Assembly (NCBI GenBank): GCA_026001225.1
Contig: BNZQ01000001.1
Span: 21,186-85,185 of the forward strand
Reading direction: 5' to 3'
From: Clostridia bacterium
Lineage (GTDB): Bacteria > Bacillota > Clostridia > Christensenellales > DUVY01
DNA: 64,000 nucleotides
The notes under the pieces were generated by a model, which was given only the letters and a program-made list of their open reading frames with translations, was not told the origin of the DNA and did no database searches. The position numbers and the translations under genes are program-made. How positions within the stretch are numbered: the stretch's first letter is position 1; the number at the start of each line of letters is the position of its first letter. Of this stretch, positions 27,204 to 34,708 are shown in pieces.

Positions 27204-28472
27204 ATGAAAGAATATTTACTGCGGCTAATCGAACGGACGATTGCCGATAAATTAGAAACAAAAGGCTGTGTGGCGATTGAGGGGCCTAAATGGTGCGGCA
27301 AGAGTACCACGGCAAAATTATTCGCAAAAACCGTAATCGAGCTTCAACGGGAGCGGGTTTTTACGCAGTATAAGGCGCTTGCCGCATTAGATGAAAAAAA
27401 CCTGCTTCGCGGGGGAAAACCGCTCATGTTTGACGAGTGGCAGAAGATACCGTCTTTGTGGGACGCTATTCGTTGCGATGTCGATGAAACACGGGAGCGC
27501 GGGCAATATATCCTTACCGGTTCGTGTAAGCCGATCGAGGACAAAGAGCGGCATAGCGGTACGGGTCGTATTGTCAAAATCGTCATGCGGACAATGAGTC
27601 TTTGGGAGTCAAAGGATTCTACCGGCGAAGTCAGCCTTAAATCGCTGTTCGATGAAAAGCCGGATAATATCTATGGAAAAAATGATATTAACCTTGACAG
27701 ACTTGCATTTCTGATCTGTCGCGGAGGGTGGCCCGATATTATCTTTGACCGTGAAAAGCTTGCATTAGACGCGTCGCTCGATTATGTGGAATCGCTTATA
27801 ACTGAGGATATTACTAAGGTTGACGACGTGAAACGCGATCCGGAAAGGGCAAGGGCAATCCTGCGTTCCTACGCAAGGCTTATTTCGTCTCCTGCGCCGC
27901 TGACAAAAGTACAGAGCGATGTTGAGGCAAACGATATGACAATAGACAAGCGCACCGTCGATTCCTATATTTCGGCTTTTGAGAAATTATATGTCATTGA
28001 GGATGTGCCGTGTTGGAGTCCGAAACTGCGTTCACAGACTGCTATAAGAACTACAAATATCAGGCAGTTTGTTGACCCGTCGGTTGCAACCGCCATAAGC
28101 GGCAGTACACCCAACGACCTGATTGCAGACCTCAATACAATGGGATTGGTATTTGAATCTCTGTGTGTGCGCGACCTCAGAATCTATGCGCAAACGCTTG
28201 GCGGTAAGGTTTATCAATATCACGATGCAGACGGCTTGGAGGTTGACGTCATAGTCCACGTCAGCGACGGTAAATGGGGCGCTATCGAAATCAAACTCGG
28301 AAGTCCGGACGCAATTGAGGATGGCGCAAAGCATCTGTTAGCATTCCGTGATAAGATTGATTCGAGTAAACAGAGTAAGCCCGCATTCTTGGCGGTAGTC
28401 ACCGGAACGCAGCTTGCCTACCGCCGTCCCGACGGCGTGTACGTTGTGCCGATAGGGTGCTTGAAAGATTAA
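27204..28472 (+). CDS. AAA-type ATPase with DUF4143 domain, paralogue 1
   Basis: I start at ATG 27204 (MKEYLLRLIERT), where the two downstream paralogues also begin; GAGG precedes it. The ~422-residue product has Walker A GPKWCGKSTTAK, Walker B PLMFDEWQKIP and sensor ILTGSCKP. MRTMSLWES and ICRGGWPD, both typical of this family, follow. The C-terminal DUF4143 region has LEVDVIVH...GAIEIK, which fits a PD-(D/E)xK nuclease-like core. The cellular role of the family is unknown; it is enriched in mobile and defence-rich DNA. The gene is single, with its own promoter and terminator. Confidence 0.85.
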   Translation: MKEYLLRLIERTIADKLETKGCVAIEGPKWCGKSTTAKLFAKTVIELQRERVFTQYKALAALDEKNLLRGGKPLMFDEWQKIPSLWDAIRCDVDETRERGQYILTGSCKPIEDKERHSGTGRIVKIVMRTMSLWESKDSTGEVSLKSLFDEKPDNIYGKNDINLDRLAFLICRGGWPDIIFDREKLALDASLDYVESLITEDITKVDDVKRDPERARAILRSYARLISSPAPLTKVQSDVEANDMTIDKRTVDSYISAFEKLYVIEDVPCWSPKLRSQTAIRTTNIRQFVDPSVATAISGSTPNDLIADLNTMGLVFESLCVRDLRIYAQTLGGKVYQYHDADGLEVDVIVHVSDGKWGAIEIKLGSPDAIEDGAKHLLAFRDKIDSSKQSKPAFLAVVTGTQLAYRRPDGVYVVPIGCLKD

Positions 28473-28489
28473 CGAATTCAAGTTCTATC

Positions 28490-28532
28490 GGGCGCGCCAT
28501 AGTTGTCCCTTTATTTGTCGCATTGCAAATGC
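28490..28532. repeat. 3'-flank repeat shared with 43103-43145
   Basis: Immediately after DUF4143 paralogue 1, sequence containing CGGGCGCGCCATAGTTGTCC and TTTATTTGTCGCATTGCA is repeated almost exactly after paralogue 3 (43103-43145). The last 17 bp, TGTCGCATTGCAAATGC (28516-28532), also occur at 41502-41518. Beyond this core the three loci diverge. Confidence 0.75.
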
Positions 28533-28549
28533 GCGAAAAGAGGATTAAA

Positions 28550-28588
28550 AACGCAAAAAGTCGGTCTGAACAGCCGGCTTTTTGCGTT
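28550..28588. terminator. Bidirectional terminator between DUF4143-1 and Xre gene
   Basis: Arms AACGCAAAAAGTCGG (28550-28564) and CCGGCTTTTTGCGTT (28574-28588) pair fully with one G-U. T-rich tracts lie on both sides, so it can serve both converging genes. A diverged version lies at 41544-41566. Confidence 0.8.
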
Positions 28589-28675
28589 GTAGGCGTTTTT
28601 TTCATCTTTACAAGATTTTGCCGTCCTTTGCAATTATGCGACAAAATGTGGCAGATACAGTAAAAGAAAAAAGTA

Positions 28676-29113
28676 TTATTTCTCACGCCCTAAAAAGTAA
28701 TCGAGCGTGCAACCGAAATAATCGGCCAAATCGACGACGGATTGGAGGAACGGGTCGCCGCCCTTTTTCCAACTGTAAAGATTGTTTTCGGACACCGTTT
28801 TTTCTTTAACGATGCGATAACGGGTAATTTTACATTCCGCCATAACTTGACGCAGCCTGTCATAGAACGGCGGGCAGGCGCGGGGAAGGTAGTCTATCTT
28901 TGTTTCCGAGCGGCCCGTAAGAAATTCAAGCGAGCAATGAAAATAGTCGGCAAGTTTCAAAGCGTTGGAGAGCGAAATGTTTTGCTTTGCGTTTTTCCAA
29001 CCGCAAACGGTCGAATCGGTTGTTCCGATCGCCCTGCCGAGTTGTTCCATCGTTAAATTGTTTTCAAACAGCAACTCGGCAAGCCGTTCGCTGAAATGAG
29101 GTAAACTGCGCAT
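28676..29113 (-). CDS. Xre-family regulator with two tandem HTH domains
   Basis: I start at the ATG at 29113 (MRSLPHFSERLAEL), where homology to HTH_3 begins. The longer frame to 29266 has no ribosome site and overlaps the promoter region. The 145-residue product has one Cro/C1-type HTH at ~8-65 (LTMEQLGRAIGTTDSTVCGW) and a second at ~77-140 (TRYRIVKEKTVSENNLYSWK). Each is followed by the family's LADYF. Inverted boxes CAGTATCTC (near 29131) and GAGATATACTG (near 29177) flank the upstream region and suggest autoregulation. It converges on the DUF4143 gene. Confidence 0.85.
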   Translation of the reverse strand: MRSLPHFSERLAELLFENNLTMEQLGRAIGTTDSTVCGWKNAKQNISLSNALKLADYFHCSLEFLTGRSETKIDYLPRACPPFYDRLRQVMAECKITRYRIVKEKTVSENNLYSWKKGGDPFLQSVVDLADYFGCTLDYFLGREK

Positions 29114-29157
29114 ACTATCCCTTTTCCAACAGTATCTCCAATTTACCTGATTTTTGC

Positions 29158-29186
29158 TTGCATATCCGGTGGATTTGAGATATACT
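29158..29186 (+). promoter_or_regulatory. Plus-strand promoter divergent from the Xre gene
   Basis: TTGCAT (29158-29163), a 17-bp spacer and TATACT (29181-29186), the -10 lying inside the right half of a candidate Xre operator. It reads into the SLOG-like remnant at 29201. Confidence 0.6.
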
Positions 29187-29200
29187 GTTTTGGAAATGAC

Positions 29201-29299
29201 ATGTTTTTTATCGGTTACCGCCCGCAAAATCTGCCGTGGCGGGAGGAGAGCGACCCGCGCGGACACTTATGTCGCGAGGATTATCCTACGCTTGCGTGA
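29201..29299 (+). pseudogene. Remnant of a SLOG/DUF1273-like protein gene
   Basis: A 32-residue ORF begins MFFIGYRPQNLPW and continues REESDPR. This matches the start of the DUF1273 (SLOG superfamily) proteins of Clostridia, CCFTGHRPQKLPW...DE(S/D)DPRC. A stop arrives at once, and the following ~280 nt remain open in another frame (to 29576), as expected of a frameshifted, decaying gene. It sits behind the promoter at 29158 and beside an Xre repressor. Identification rests on a short match. Confidence 0.5.
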
Positions 29300-29576
29300 G
29301 GAGCAACCCGAACTCGGCTTGACGCCTCAAAGCCGCTATTCATTGCCTGCGGCAGGATGTATTTTGGACTTCCCGGCAAAGAGAGGAGTACGCTTACCTT
29401 ACAATCTATCGTTCCGTTTAACATTTACAAAGGCTCGTATTGGCTTAACGTATGTGGGCGCAAGGGCGAATACCGGGGAACCGATGTGTGTATATTCTTT
29501 GTGTTCTCGATCCGTTACATGTGTAAATATTAGTATAGCTGGGAGATTACGTGATGTATGTATTTACTTATTTTGA

Positions 29577-29783
29577 ATTTGTTTTGCAAAAATTTTCGGA
29601 TTATATGCGATATTTTCGGTATTATCTGTGGGGGTGGGTAGGGCGTAGATGTGTTTTTCTTATATGGGGGGGGCTTGATTTTTAATTTTATTGTGTTAAA
29701 ATTGTTGTATTGAAATAATGAGAAATGCATACGGATTGAGGTCACCCGTGTGTATATGTGTAAAAATATCCTATGGAGGGATT
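29577..29783 (+). promoter_or_regulatory. AT- and G-tract-rich leader with probable promoter for the GH4 gene
   Basis: TTGATT (29675-29680), a 16-bp spacer and TAAAAT (29697-29702) lie upstream of the GH4 start. Just before it are several G-tracts (29629-29674). No ORF is supported in the stretch. Confidence 0.5.
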
Positions 29784-31166
29784 ATGTTCAAAATTGCTTT
29801 TATAGGCGCCGGCAGTCTTGTGTTCACGAGCAACCTGCTTTCGGATTTGCTGGCCGTACCCGAGTTTCGGGCGATCGAGGTCGCATTTACGGATGTTGAC
29901 CAAACCAACCTTGACCTTGCGACAAAGATTTGTCAGCGCGACATCGACGCTAATAAACTCAAGATTAAGATACAGTCTACCTTAGACCGCCGCGAGGCCT
30001 TAAAGGGTGCGAAATACATCATTAACTGCGCCAAAATCGGCGGGTTAGAGGCAAACGCGACGGACGTGGAAATTCCCATGAAGTACGGCGTTGACCAGTG
30101 CGTGGGCGATACGCTGTGCGCGGGCGGCATTATGTACGGGCAGCGCGGCATTCCAGCCGCCTTAGAGTTTTGCAAGGACATTCAAGAAGTCGCCGCGCCC
30201 GACGCGCTGTTTCTCAATTATGCCAATCCCAACGCCATGATCACGTGGGCATGCAACCGATACGGCGGCGTAAAGACTCTGGGGCTTTGCCACGGCGTAC
30301 AAAACGGTCATCAGCAGATCGCCAAGGCCCTGGGCTACGAGGCAAAAGACATCGACATCATTTGCGCGGGCATCAATCACCAAACGTGGTATATTTCCGT
30401 CAAGTATAAGGGCGAGGATATGCTTTCGAGGATTCTGCCCGCCTACGAGAACGACCCGTATCTCGCGCGTACCGAAAAGGTGCGCATCGACATCTTAAAG
30501 AGAACGGGCTATTATTCTACGGAAACGAACGGACATTTATCCGAATACCTCGCGTGGTACCGTAAACGCCCCGACGAGTTAAAAAACTGGATTGACCTTG
30601 AAATCTGGTACGGCGGCGAATCGGGCGGCCACCTTCGCGTTAACCGCGAAATGCGCGACGCGTTCAACAACGATTTCGATACCTTTTATAAGGCCGACCC
30701 GAAGAACTACGACACGCACAAGCGTACATTAGAACACGGTTCCTACATTATCGAGGGGCTGGAACTCGGCCACCTCTACCGCGGCCATTTCAATGTTGTG
30801 AACAACGGCGCGATTGCAAACCTGTCGCAAGACGCAATCGTAGAGGTTCCCGCCTATGTGGACGGCAACGGCATCAGTATCCCGAAGGTCGGCGATCTGC
30901 CCCTTGTTTGCGCCGCTATCTGCCAACAGAGTATCAACGTCCAACGCCTTGCCGTTGAAGCGGCGGTTCGGGGCGACGAGATGCTCTTGAAGCAAGCCAT
31001 GATGATGGATCCGTTGGTCGGCGCCGTCTGTACGCCCCCGGAAATTTGGGCGATGACGGACGAAATGTTGGTAGCGGGCGAGAAATGGCTGCCGCAATAC
31101 AAGGCGGCGATTGCGGGCGCGAAAAAACGCATCAAAGAGGCGGCGAAAACGGCAAAAGCAAAATAA
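29784..31166 (+). CDS. GH4-family NAD-dependent glycosidase (alpha-galactosidase-like)
   Basis: GGAGG lies just before the ATG at 29784; the product is 460 residues. The N-terminal Rossmann fold shows FIGAGSLVFTSNLLSDLL, and FTDVDQTNLDLA gives the acidic NAD contact. GLCHGVQNG and GINHQTW supply the metal-binding Cys and His of the GH4 family, which uses Mn2+, NAD+ and a redox-elimination mechanism. Overall it is nearest in feel to MelA-type alpha-galactosidases, but GH4 also includes alpha-glucosidases and galacturonidases. A lipoprotein glycosidase follows after 28 nt. Cytoplasmic. Confidence 0.85.
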   Translation: MFKIAFIGAGSLVFTSNLLSDLLAVPEFRAIEVAFTDVDQTNLDLATKICQRDIDANKLKIKIQSTLDRREALKGAKYIINCAKIGGLEANATDVEIPMKYGVDQCVGDTLCAGGIMYGQRGIPAALEFCKDIQEVAAPDALFLNYANPNAMITWACNRYGGVKTLGLCHGVQNGHQQIAKALGYEAKDIDIICAGINHQTWYISVKYKGEDMLSRILPAYENDPYLARTEKVRIDILKRTGYYSTETNGHLSEYLAWYRKRPDELKNWIDLEIWYGGESGGHLRVNREMRDAFNNDFDTFYKADPKNYDTHKRTLEHGSYIIEGLELGHLYRGHFNVVNNGAIANLSQDAIVEVPAYVDGNGISIPKVGDLPLVCAAICQQSINVQRLAVEAAVRGDEMLLKQAMMMDPLVGAVCTPPEIWAMTDEMLVAGEKWLPQYKAAIAGAKKRIKEAAKTAKAK

Positions 31167-31194
31167 GGACGACTGAATGTCCGAAGGAGATCAT

Positions 31195-32667
31195 ATGAAA
31201 AATCTCAAACGCAAATTTCTATGGCTATTGTTGGCGGCGGTGTTTTCGCTGTCCGTTCTCGGCGGTTGCGTCGATAAAAAGCCGACGGATGACGACCCGA
31301 ACGGAGGGCCGGAGACACCTGCCGAATTTCTCGGTATGCGCGAGATTATCGACGCCCGCGCGGCGAATATCGGCAGCGGTATTACGTTTGACGGCGAGGG
31401 AAAGCCGATGTTCGGCACGACGGCGGGTAACTTCGCCGTTTGGGGAACCGAGGTTGATCAGTGGTCAACCGCGCTCAACGAGAGTAAAACAAGCATGAAT
31501 CAGTACATACAGGCGCATCAATACATAAACGCCAACGCGATCGCTATAATCGTGCCGTGGCGGAAAATTGAAAAAACAGAGGGCGCCTTTGACTTTACGT
31601 TTACAAAATGGTGCGTTGAAAAAGCGGCGGCGGAGGGCTTGAAGGTCGTCCTGTACTGGCACTCTGTCAATTATGCCGCGGGCGCGATTGAATTTATACC
31701 CGATTGGGTCAGAGCGGACACCGCCAGATTTGAGCGCGCCAAACTTCTCATTAACAACGCGCCGATTACCCCGGGTCTGCCTATATACGGCTATGAGCCC
31801 AACGGATATGCCGCCGACGGCTATGTCTACGGCACCTTCGAGGGCAAAAGCGGTGTAAATATGTCGCCGCTTTGTGTGCGCGACCGCGACACGATAGATG
31901 CCGAAAGCCGCGCGATTACCGCCCTTTTTAACTTCATCAAAGCGAACAACGCCGACGGTAACATCGTTGGGGTGAACGTGGGAAGCGAAGTAGACTTTAT
32001 GCACAAATTGCCGATCGCGTATTATCACGACGGCGTGAACGAAAACGTGATTTGCGACTGCCCGATTTGTCATAACGTGCCGGGGCGTCCGGTGAACCCC
32101 GACACACAGCAGAGCCTTGACTTCATGTTTGCGGGCTACGAGGCGTATCTAAAAGAGATAATCACGCTCGCTTTTAACACGTACAGGATTTCGATATACA
32201 CACCGGGCGCGGGGCTGGACTACTGGCCGGGCGGCCGCTATATGCAGCAGGCGGGCAAAATAAAGGCGGCGATAAACGACAAGGACCATTTCACTTGCGC
32301 GTCGACGGGCACTATGAAGTCCGAGGCGCGTCTGATAGCGGAGGTTGACCAGTACGCCGCGATAGCGGGCAACTACGTCTTTGCGAGCGGCACCGACACG
32401 GGCTGGGCGGGTATGGACCGCCTTGAAATGGGGCCGTGGTATTACATATTCATGTACGGCGGTTTGGGGCAGATCTATTGGGATAACCTCGACGTGTCTA
32501 TAAGAAGCGACGCTACGGTACGCAAAAAGTTACGTGAAAATTTCGGGCCGTTGCTTGCTACGCAGTACTTTCTTCCGTACTTCAAAACCGACCGCACGCA
32601 CTTACAATGGCTTAGTTTGTATGAGAAAGAAAAAACCTTTGACGGAAGAACTCAAGAAAGCTCTTGA
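31195..32667 (+). CDS. Lipoprotein glycoside hydrolase (beta-galactosidase-like TIM barrel), C-terminally truncated
   Basis: GAAGGAG precedes the ATG at 31195. A signal peptide ends in the lipobox VLGGC with Cys25. The barrel resembles clan GH-A (GH35/GH42-like): the N-terminal WGTEVDQWS region, ANAIAIIVPWRKIEKTEGAFDF, LYWHSVN, and VGVNVGSEVDF, whose Glu could be the acid/base. At ~32610, after QYFLPYFKTDRTH, the reading frame enters sequence belonging to the phage-like segment, and the last ~15 residues (LYEKEKTFDGRTQESS) look unrelated. The C-terminal domains are therefore lost, and activity is doubtful. Confidence 0.7.
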   Translation: MKNLKRKFLWLLLAAVFSLSVLGGCVDKKPTDDDPNGGPETPAEFLGMREIIDARAANIGSGITFDGEGKPMFGTTAGNFAVWGTEVDQWSTALNESKTSMNQYIQAHQYINANAIAIIVPWRKIEKTEGAFDFTFTKWCVEKAAAEGLKVVLYWHSVNYAAGAIEFIPDWVRADTARFERAKLLINNAPITPGLPIYGYEPNGYAADGYVYGTFEGKSGVNMSPLCVRDRDTIDAESRAITALFNFIKANNADGNIVGVNVGSEVDFMHKLPIAYYHDGVNENVICDCPICHNVPGRPVNPDTQQSLDFMFAGYEAYLKEIITLAFNTYRISIYTPGAGLDYWPGGRYMQQAGKIKAAINDKDHFTCASTGTMKSEARLIAEVDQYAAIAGNYVFASGTDTGWAGMDRLEMGPWYYIFMYGGLGQIYWDNLDVSIRSDATVRKKLRENFGPLLATQYFLPYFKTDRTHLQWLSLYEKEKTFDGRTQESS

Positions 32668-32677
32668 AATAGACTGA
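32621..32677 (+). pseudogene. 18-codon phage-like ORF tail at the junction
   Basis: In a second frame, overlapping the end of the truncated glycosidase, an ATG opens MRKKKPLTEELKKALEID and a stop. The lysine-rich helix looks like the end of a phage gene preceding the tape-measure leader. It is too short to classify. Confidence 0.3.
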
Positions 32678-32701
32678 TAATAAAACTAAAAGAGTAACGG
32701 A

Positions 32702-32902
32702 AAACTCTCGCCGCCGGTGAGAGAAAATGATAGACAAAAACTTCAATAATAGGCCGAAGCGCTTTCCCGGAGGCGCTTTTTTCTTATCAAAATACGAGGA
32801 GGTGAGAACACATGGCGGTAGAGATAGCGCGCAGTTTAGAGGAAATAGACAACAAGGTAAAAGTCTTAAACAAGACCTTGCGCGATTCCTCAAACGAAAC
32901 CA
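32702..32902 (+). repeat. Tape-measure leader and 5' end, copy A
   Basis: About 200 bp repeat 34507-34708. The first 91 coding bases from ATG 32812 are identical to those from ATG 34618. The leader differs but conserves two hairpins: CTCTCGCC/GGTGAGAG (32705-32723) and AAGCGC/GCGCTT with a T-run (32757-32782). The paired copies keep pairing despite base changes. Confidence 0.85.
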
Positions 32903-32982
32903 GGAGGCGATATAATCTCGAATTCGAGATAATAAATTGTTGCATCGCTGATGAAATAGTTGACGTTTGCGTAGAAAAGTGA
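32812..32982 (+). pseudogene. Tape-measure gene 5' fragment, copy A
   Basis: GAGGAGG precedes an ATG whose first 30 residues (MAVEIARSLEEIDNKVKVLN and on) equal the start of the tail tape-measure ORF at 34618. After SSNET the frame runs into 26 unrelated residues and stops at 32982 inside the AbiE promoter region. The matching continuation of such a gene (ETKELD...) appears at 43478. Confidence 0.75.
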
Positions 32983-33005
32983 TAAGATATATACGCAAAC
33001 GTCAA
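32960..33005 (+). promoter_or_regulatory. AbiE promoter with 13-bp inverted-repeat operator
   Basis: TTGACG (32960-32965), a 17-bp spacer and TAAGAT (32983-32988). Perfect 13-bp inverted repeats, TTGACGTTTGCGT at 32960-32972 and ACGCAAACGTCAA at 32993-33005, bracket the -10. AbiEi antitoxins are known to repress their own promoter through such paired repeats, so autoregulation is expected. Confidence 0.85.
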
Positions 33006-33016
33006 GAGGTAAGTAA

Positions 33017-33607
33017 ATGGCACAGAACAAATTAATTGAACGGGCGGTAACTGACGGCGGCGGTATTCTGTTCACAGATGAGGCCGCAAAGCGCGGGATT
33101 TCAAGGGAAGCCTTAAGACTTGCAACAAAGTGCGGGTCTTTAGAGCGCGTCGGTCATGGAGTGTACATTGCGGCGGGAACGCTTCCCGACGAGTGTTTTA
33201 TCTTACAACGGAAATACAACAAAGCGGTTTTTTCACACGAAACGGCGGCATATTTTTTGGGCTATACCACAAGGGATCCGCTTCGTTATACTATGACGGT
33301 TCCGTCGCGGTATAATTCGACCTCGCTGATTCGGGCGGGCGTAAAGCTGTATTACACCGAAAAAATTGACAATGCGGATTTTGAGGAGGCAACGACCCCG
33401 TTCGGGCATAAAATCGTCTGCTTTAATATTGAAAAAACAATTTGCGATTTATGTTCGCCGCGCTTTGACGGGGATAAGGATGTTGCCGTCGAGGTCATCA
33501 AAGAATACGCGCGGTCTGGTAAGAAGGATATCGCGAGGCTTATGAGTTACGCCACAACAAATAAGGTAGAACAAGCTGTTCGCGGGTATATGGAGGTATT
33601 ATTATGA
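33017..33607 (+). CDS. abiEi: Type IV toxin-antitoxin: AbiEi-family antitoxin
   Basis: The 196-residue protein begins with the AbiEi-type winged helix (residues ~8-55: ILFTDEAAKRGISREALRL..GSLERVGHGVYI), followed by the antitoxin C-terminal domain (HETAAYFLGYTTRDPLRYTMTVP, and ICFNIEKTICDL-like VCFNIEKTICDLCS). It represses the operon and neutralises AbiEii. GAGG precedes the ATG, and the stop overlaps the toxin start by 4 nt. The operon sits exactly at the break of tape-measure copy A. Confidence 0.88.
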   Translation: MAQNKLIERAVTDGGGILFTDEAAKRGISREALRLATKCGSLERVGHGVYIAAGTLPDECFILQRKYNKAVFSHETAAYFLGYTTRDPLRYTMTVPSRYNSTSLIRAGVKLYYTEKIDNADFEEATTPFGHKIVCFNIEKTICDLCSPRFDGDKDVAVEVIKEYARSGKKDIARLMSYATTNKVEQAVRGYMEVLL

Positions 33608-34437
33608 ACACATCGAAACAGTTGAACGACCAAATAAAGAATATCGCAAAGCGCACGGGCGTGAATGCGCAAATACTGCAAAAGCGGTATTTTATGGAAT
33701 GCTTTTTAGAGCGTCTTTCCTCTTCGCAATACAACCGCAGGTTTATCATCAAGGGCGGTATGCTTATTGCCGCGCTTGTGGGTTACAGCGCGCGCAGCAC
33801 GATGGATATTGACATTACGATCAAGAATTTGCCGTTGCAAAAGGAAACAATCGAGGCGGTGATTAGAGAAATAGCGGCGGTCGATTTAGCCGACAATGTG
33901 TTATTCTCATTTACAAAAACGGAGAACATTCGCGAGGAATCGGAATACGATTGCTTTCGCGTTACGCTTGACGTCGCGTTTGATAAAATACGCGAGAGCA
34001 TCAAAATCGACATTACGACGGGGGATGTAATAACGCCAGGCGAGGTGCGGTTTGGGTTTTGTACAATGCTCGAAAAGAAAACGATTCCGTTATATTCATA
34101 CAATTTAGAAACCGTGCTTGCCGAAAAGATGGAAACGATTTTGGCGAGGGGCATTCTGAATACACGGATGCGTGACTACTATGACTGCTGCATTCTGGAG
34201 AAAATATATGCACAGAGTATCGACAAAACGGTGTTCCGGGCAGCACTGCGCGCAACGTCCCAAAAACGTGATTCGGCCGTTATTTTCACGGAGTTATCCA
34301 AAATTCTTGATAAGATTAAGGTAAGCAAGGTGCTTTTAGGATTGTGGAAAAGATACACGGGCAACTACCAATATGCTCAAGGGATTACTTTTGAGGAGGT
34401 AATCGCATCCGTAGAAAGACTGGCGACATTTATTTGA
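33604..34437 (+). CDS. abiEii: Type IV toxin-antitoxin: AbiEii nucleotidyltransferase toxin
   Basis: The 277-residue protein has the AbiEii/DUF1814 nucleotidyltransferase fold. FIIKGGMLIAALVG (the GG motif), then MDIDITI with the D-x-D metal pair ~15 residues later, a third acidic strand SIKIDITTGD, and the helical ETVLAEKMETILARG block are all present. Homologues inactivate tRNA or other nucleic acid targets and cause abortive infection. Length is normal and no mutation is evident, so the module looks functional. A terminator follows at 34471. Confidence 0.88.
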   Translation: MNTSKQLNDQIKNIAKRTGVNAQILQKRYFMECFLERLSSSQYNRRFIIKGGMLIAALVGYSARSTMDIDITIKNLPLQKETIEAVIREIAAVDLADNVLFSFTKTENIREESEYDCFRVTLDVAFDKIRESIKIDITTGDVITPGEVRFGFCTMLEKKTIPLYSYNLETVLAEKMETILARGILNTRMRDYYDCCILEKIYAQSIDKTVFRAALRATSQKRDSAVIFTELSKILDKIKVSKVLLGLWKRYTGNYQYAQGITFEEVIASVERLATFI

Positions 34438-34470
34438 AACTATAAAGGCATGATAATTGAAATATGAACG

Positions 34471-34496
34471 AAAGCACTTTTGCGGAGGTGCTTTTT
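34471..34496 (+). terminator. Terminator after abiEii
   Basis: Arms AAAGCAC (34471-34477) and GTGCTTT (34488-34494), T-rich tail. It is close to the right edge of the AbiE insert. Confidence 0.7.
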
Positions 34497-34506
34497 CTAT
34501 TTCTTA

Positions 34507-34708
34507 AAACTCTCACCACCGGTGAGAGAAAGGGCAGATAAAAACTTCAATAATAGACCGAGGCGCATTCAAACGAGTGCGCTTTTTTCTTATCAAGATA
34601 TGAGGAGGTGAGAACACATGGCGGTAGAGATAGCGCGCAGTTTAGAGGAAATAGACAACAAGGTAAAAGTCTTAAACAAGACCTTGCGCGATTCCTCAAA
34701 CGAAACCA
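34507..34708 (+). repeat. Tape-measure leader and 5' end, copy B (two hairpins)
   Basis: Second copy of 32702-32902. Hairpin 1 is CTCTCACC/GGTGAGAG (34510-34528). Hairpin 2 is GCGCATTC/GAGTGCGC (34563-34582) followed by six T, which is terminator-like just before the ribosome site of the ORF at 34618. Confidence 0.85.

Noticed and set aside
29154-29576. 140-codon plus-strand ORF
   Set aside because: Peptide looks random; another frame inside it carries the SLOG-like start, so it is better explained as a decayed gene.
29629-29674. G-quadruplex
   Set aside because: Three close G-tracts are followed by a distant fourth; the loop is too long for a convincing structure.
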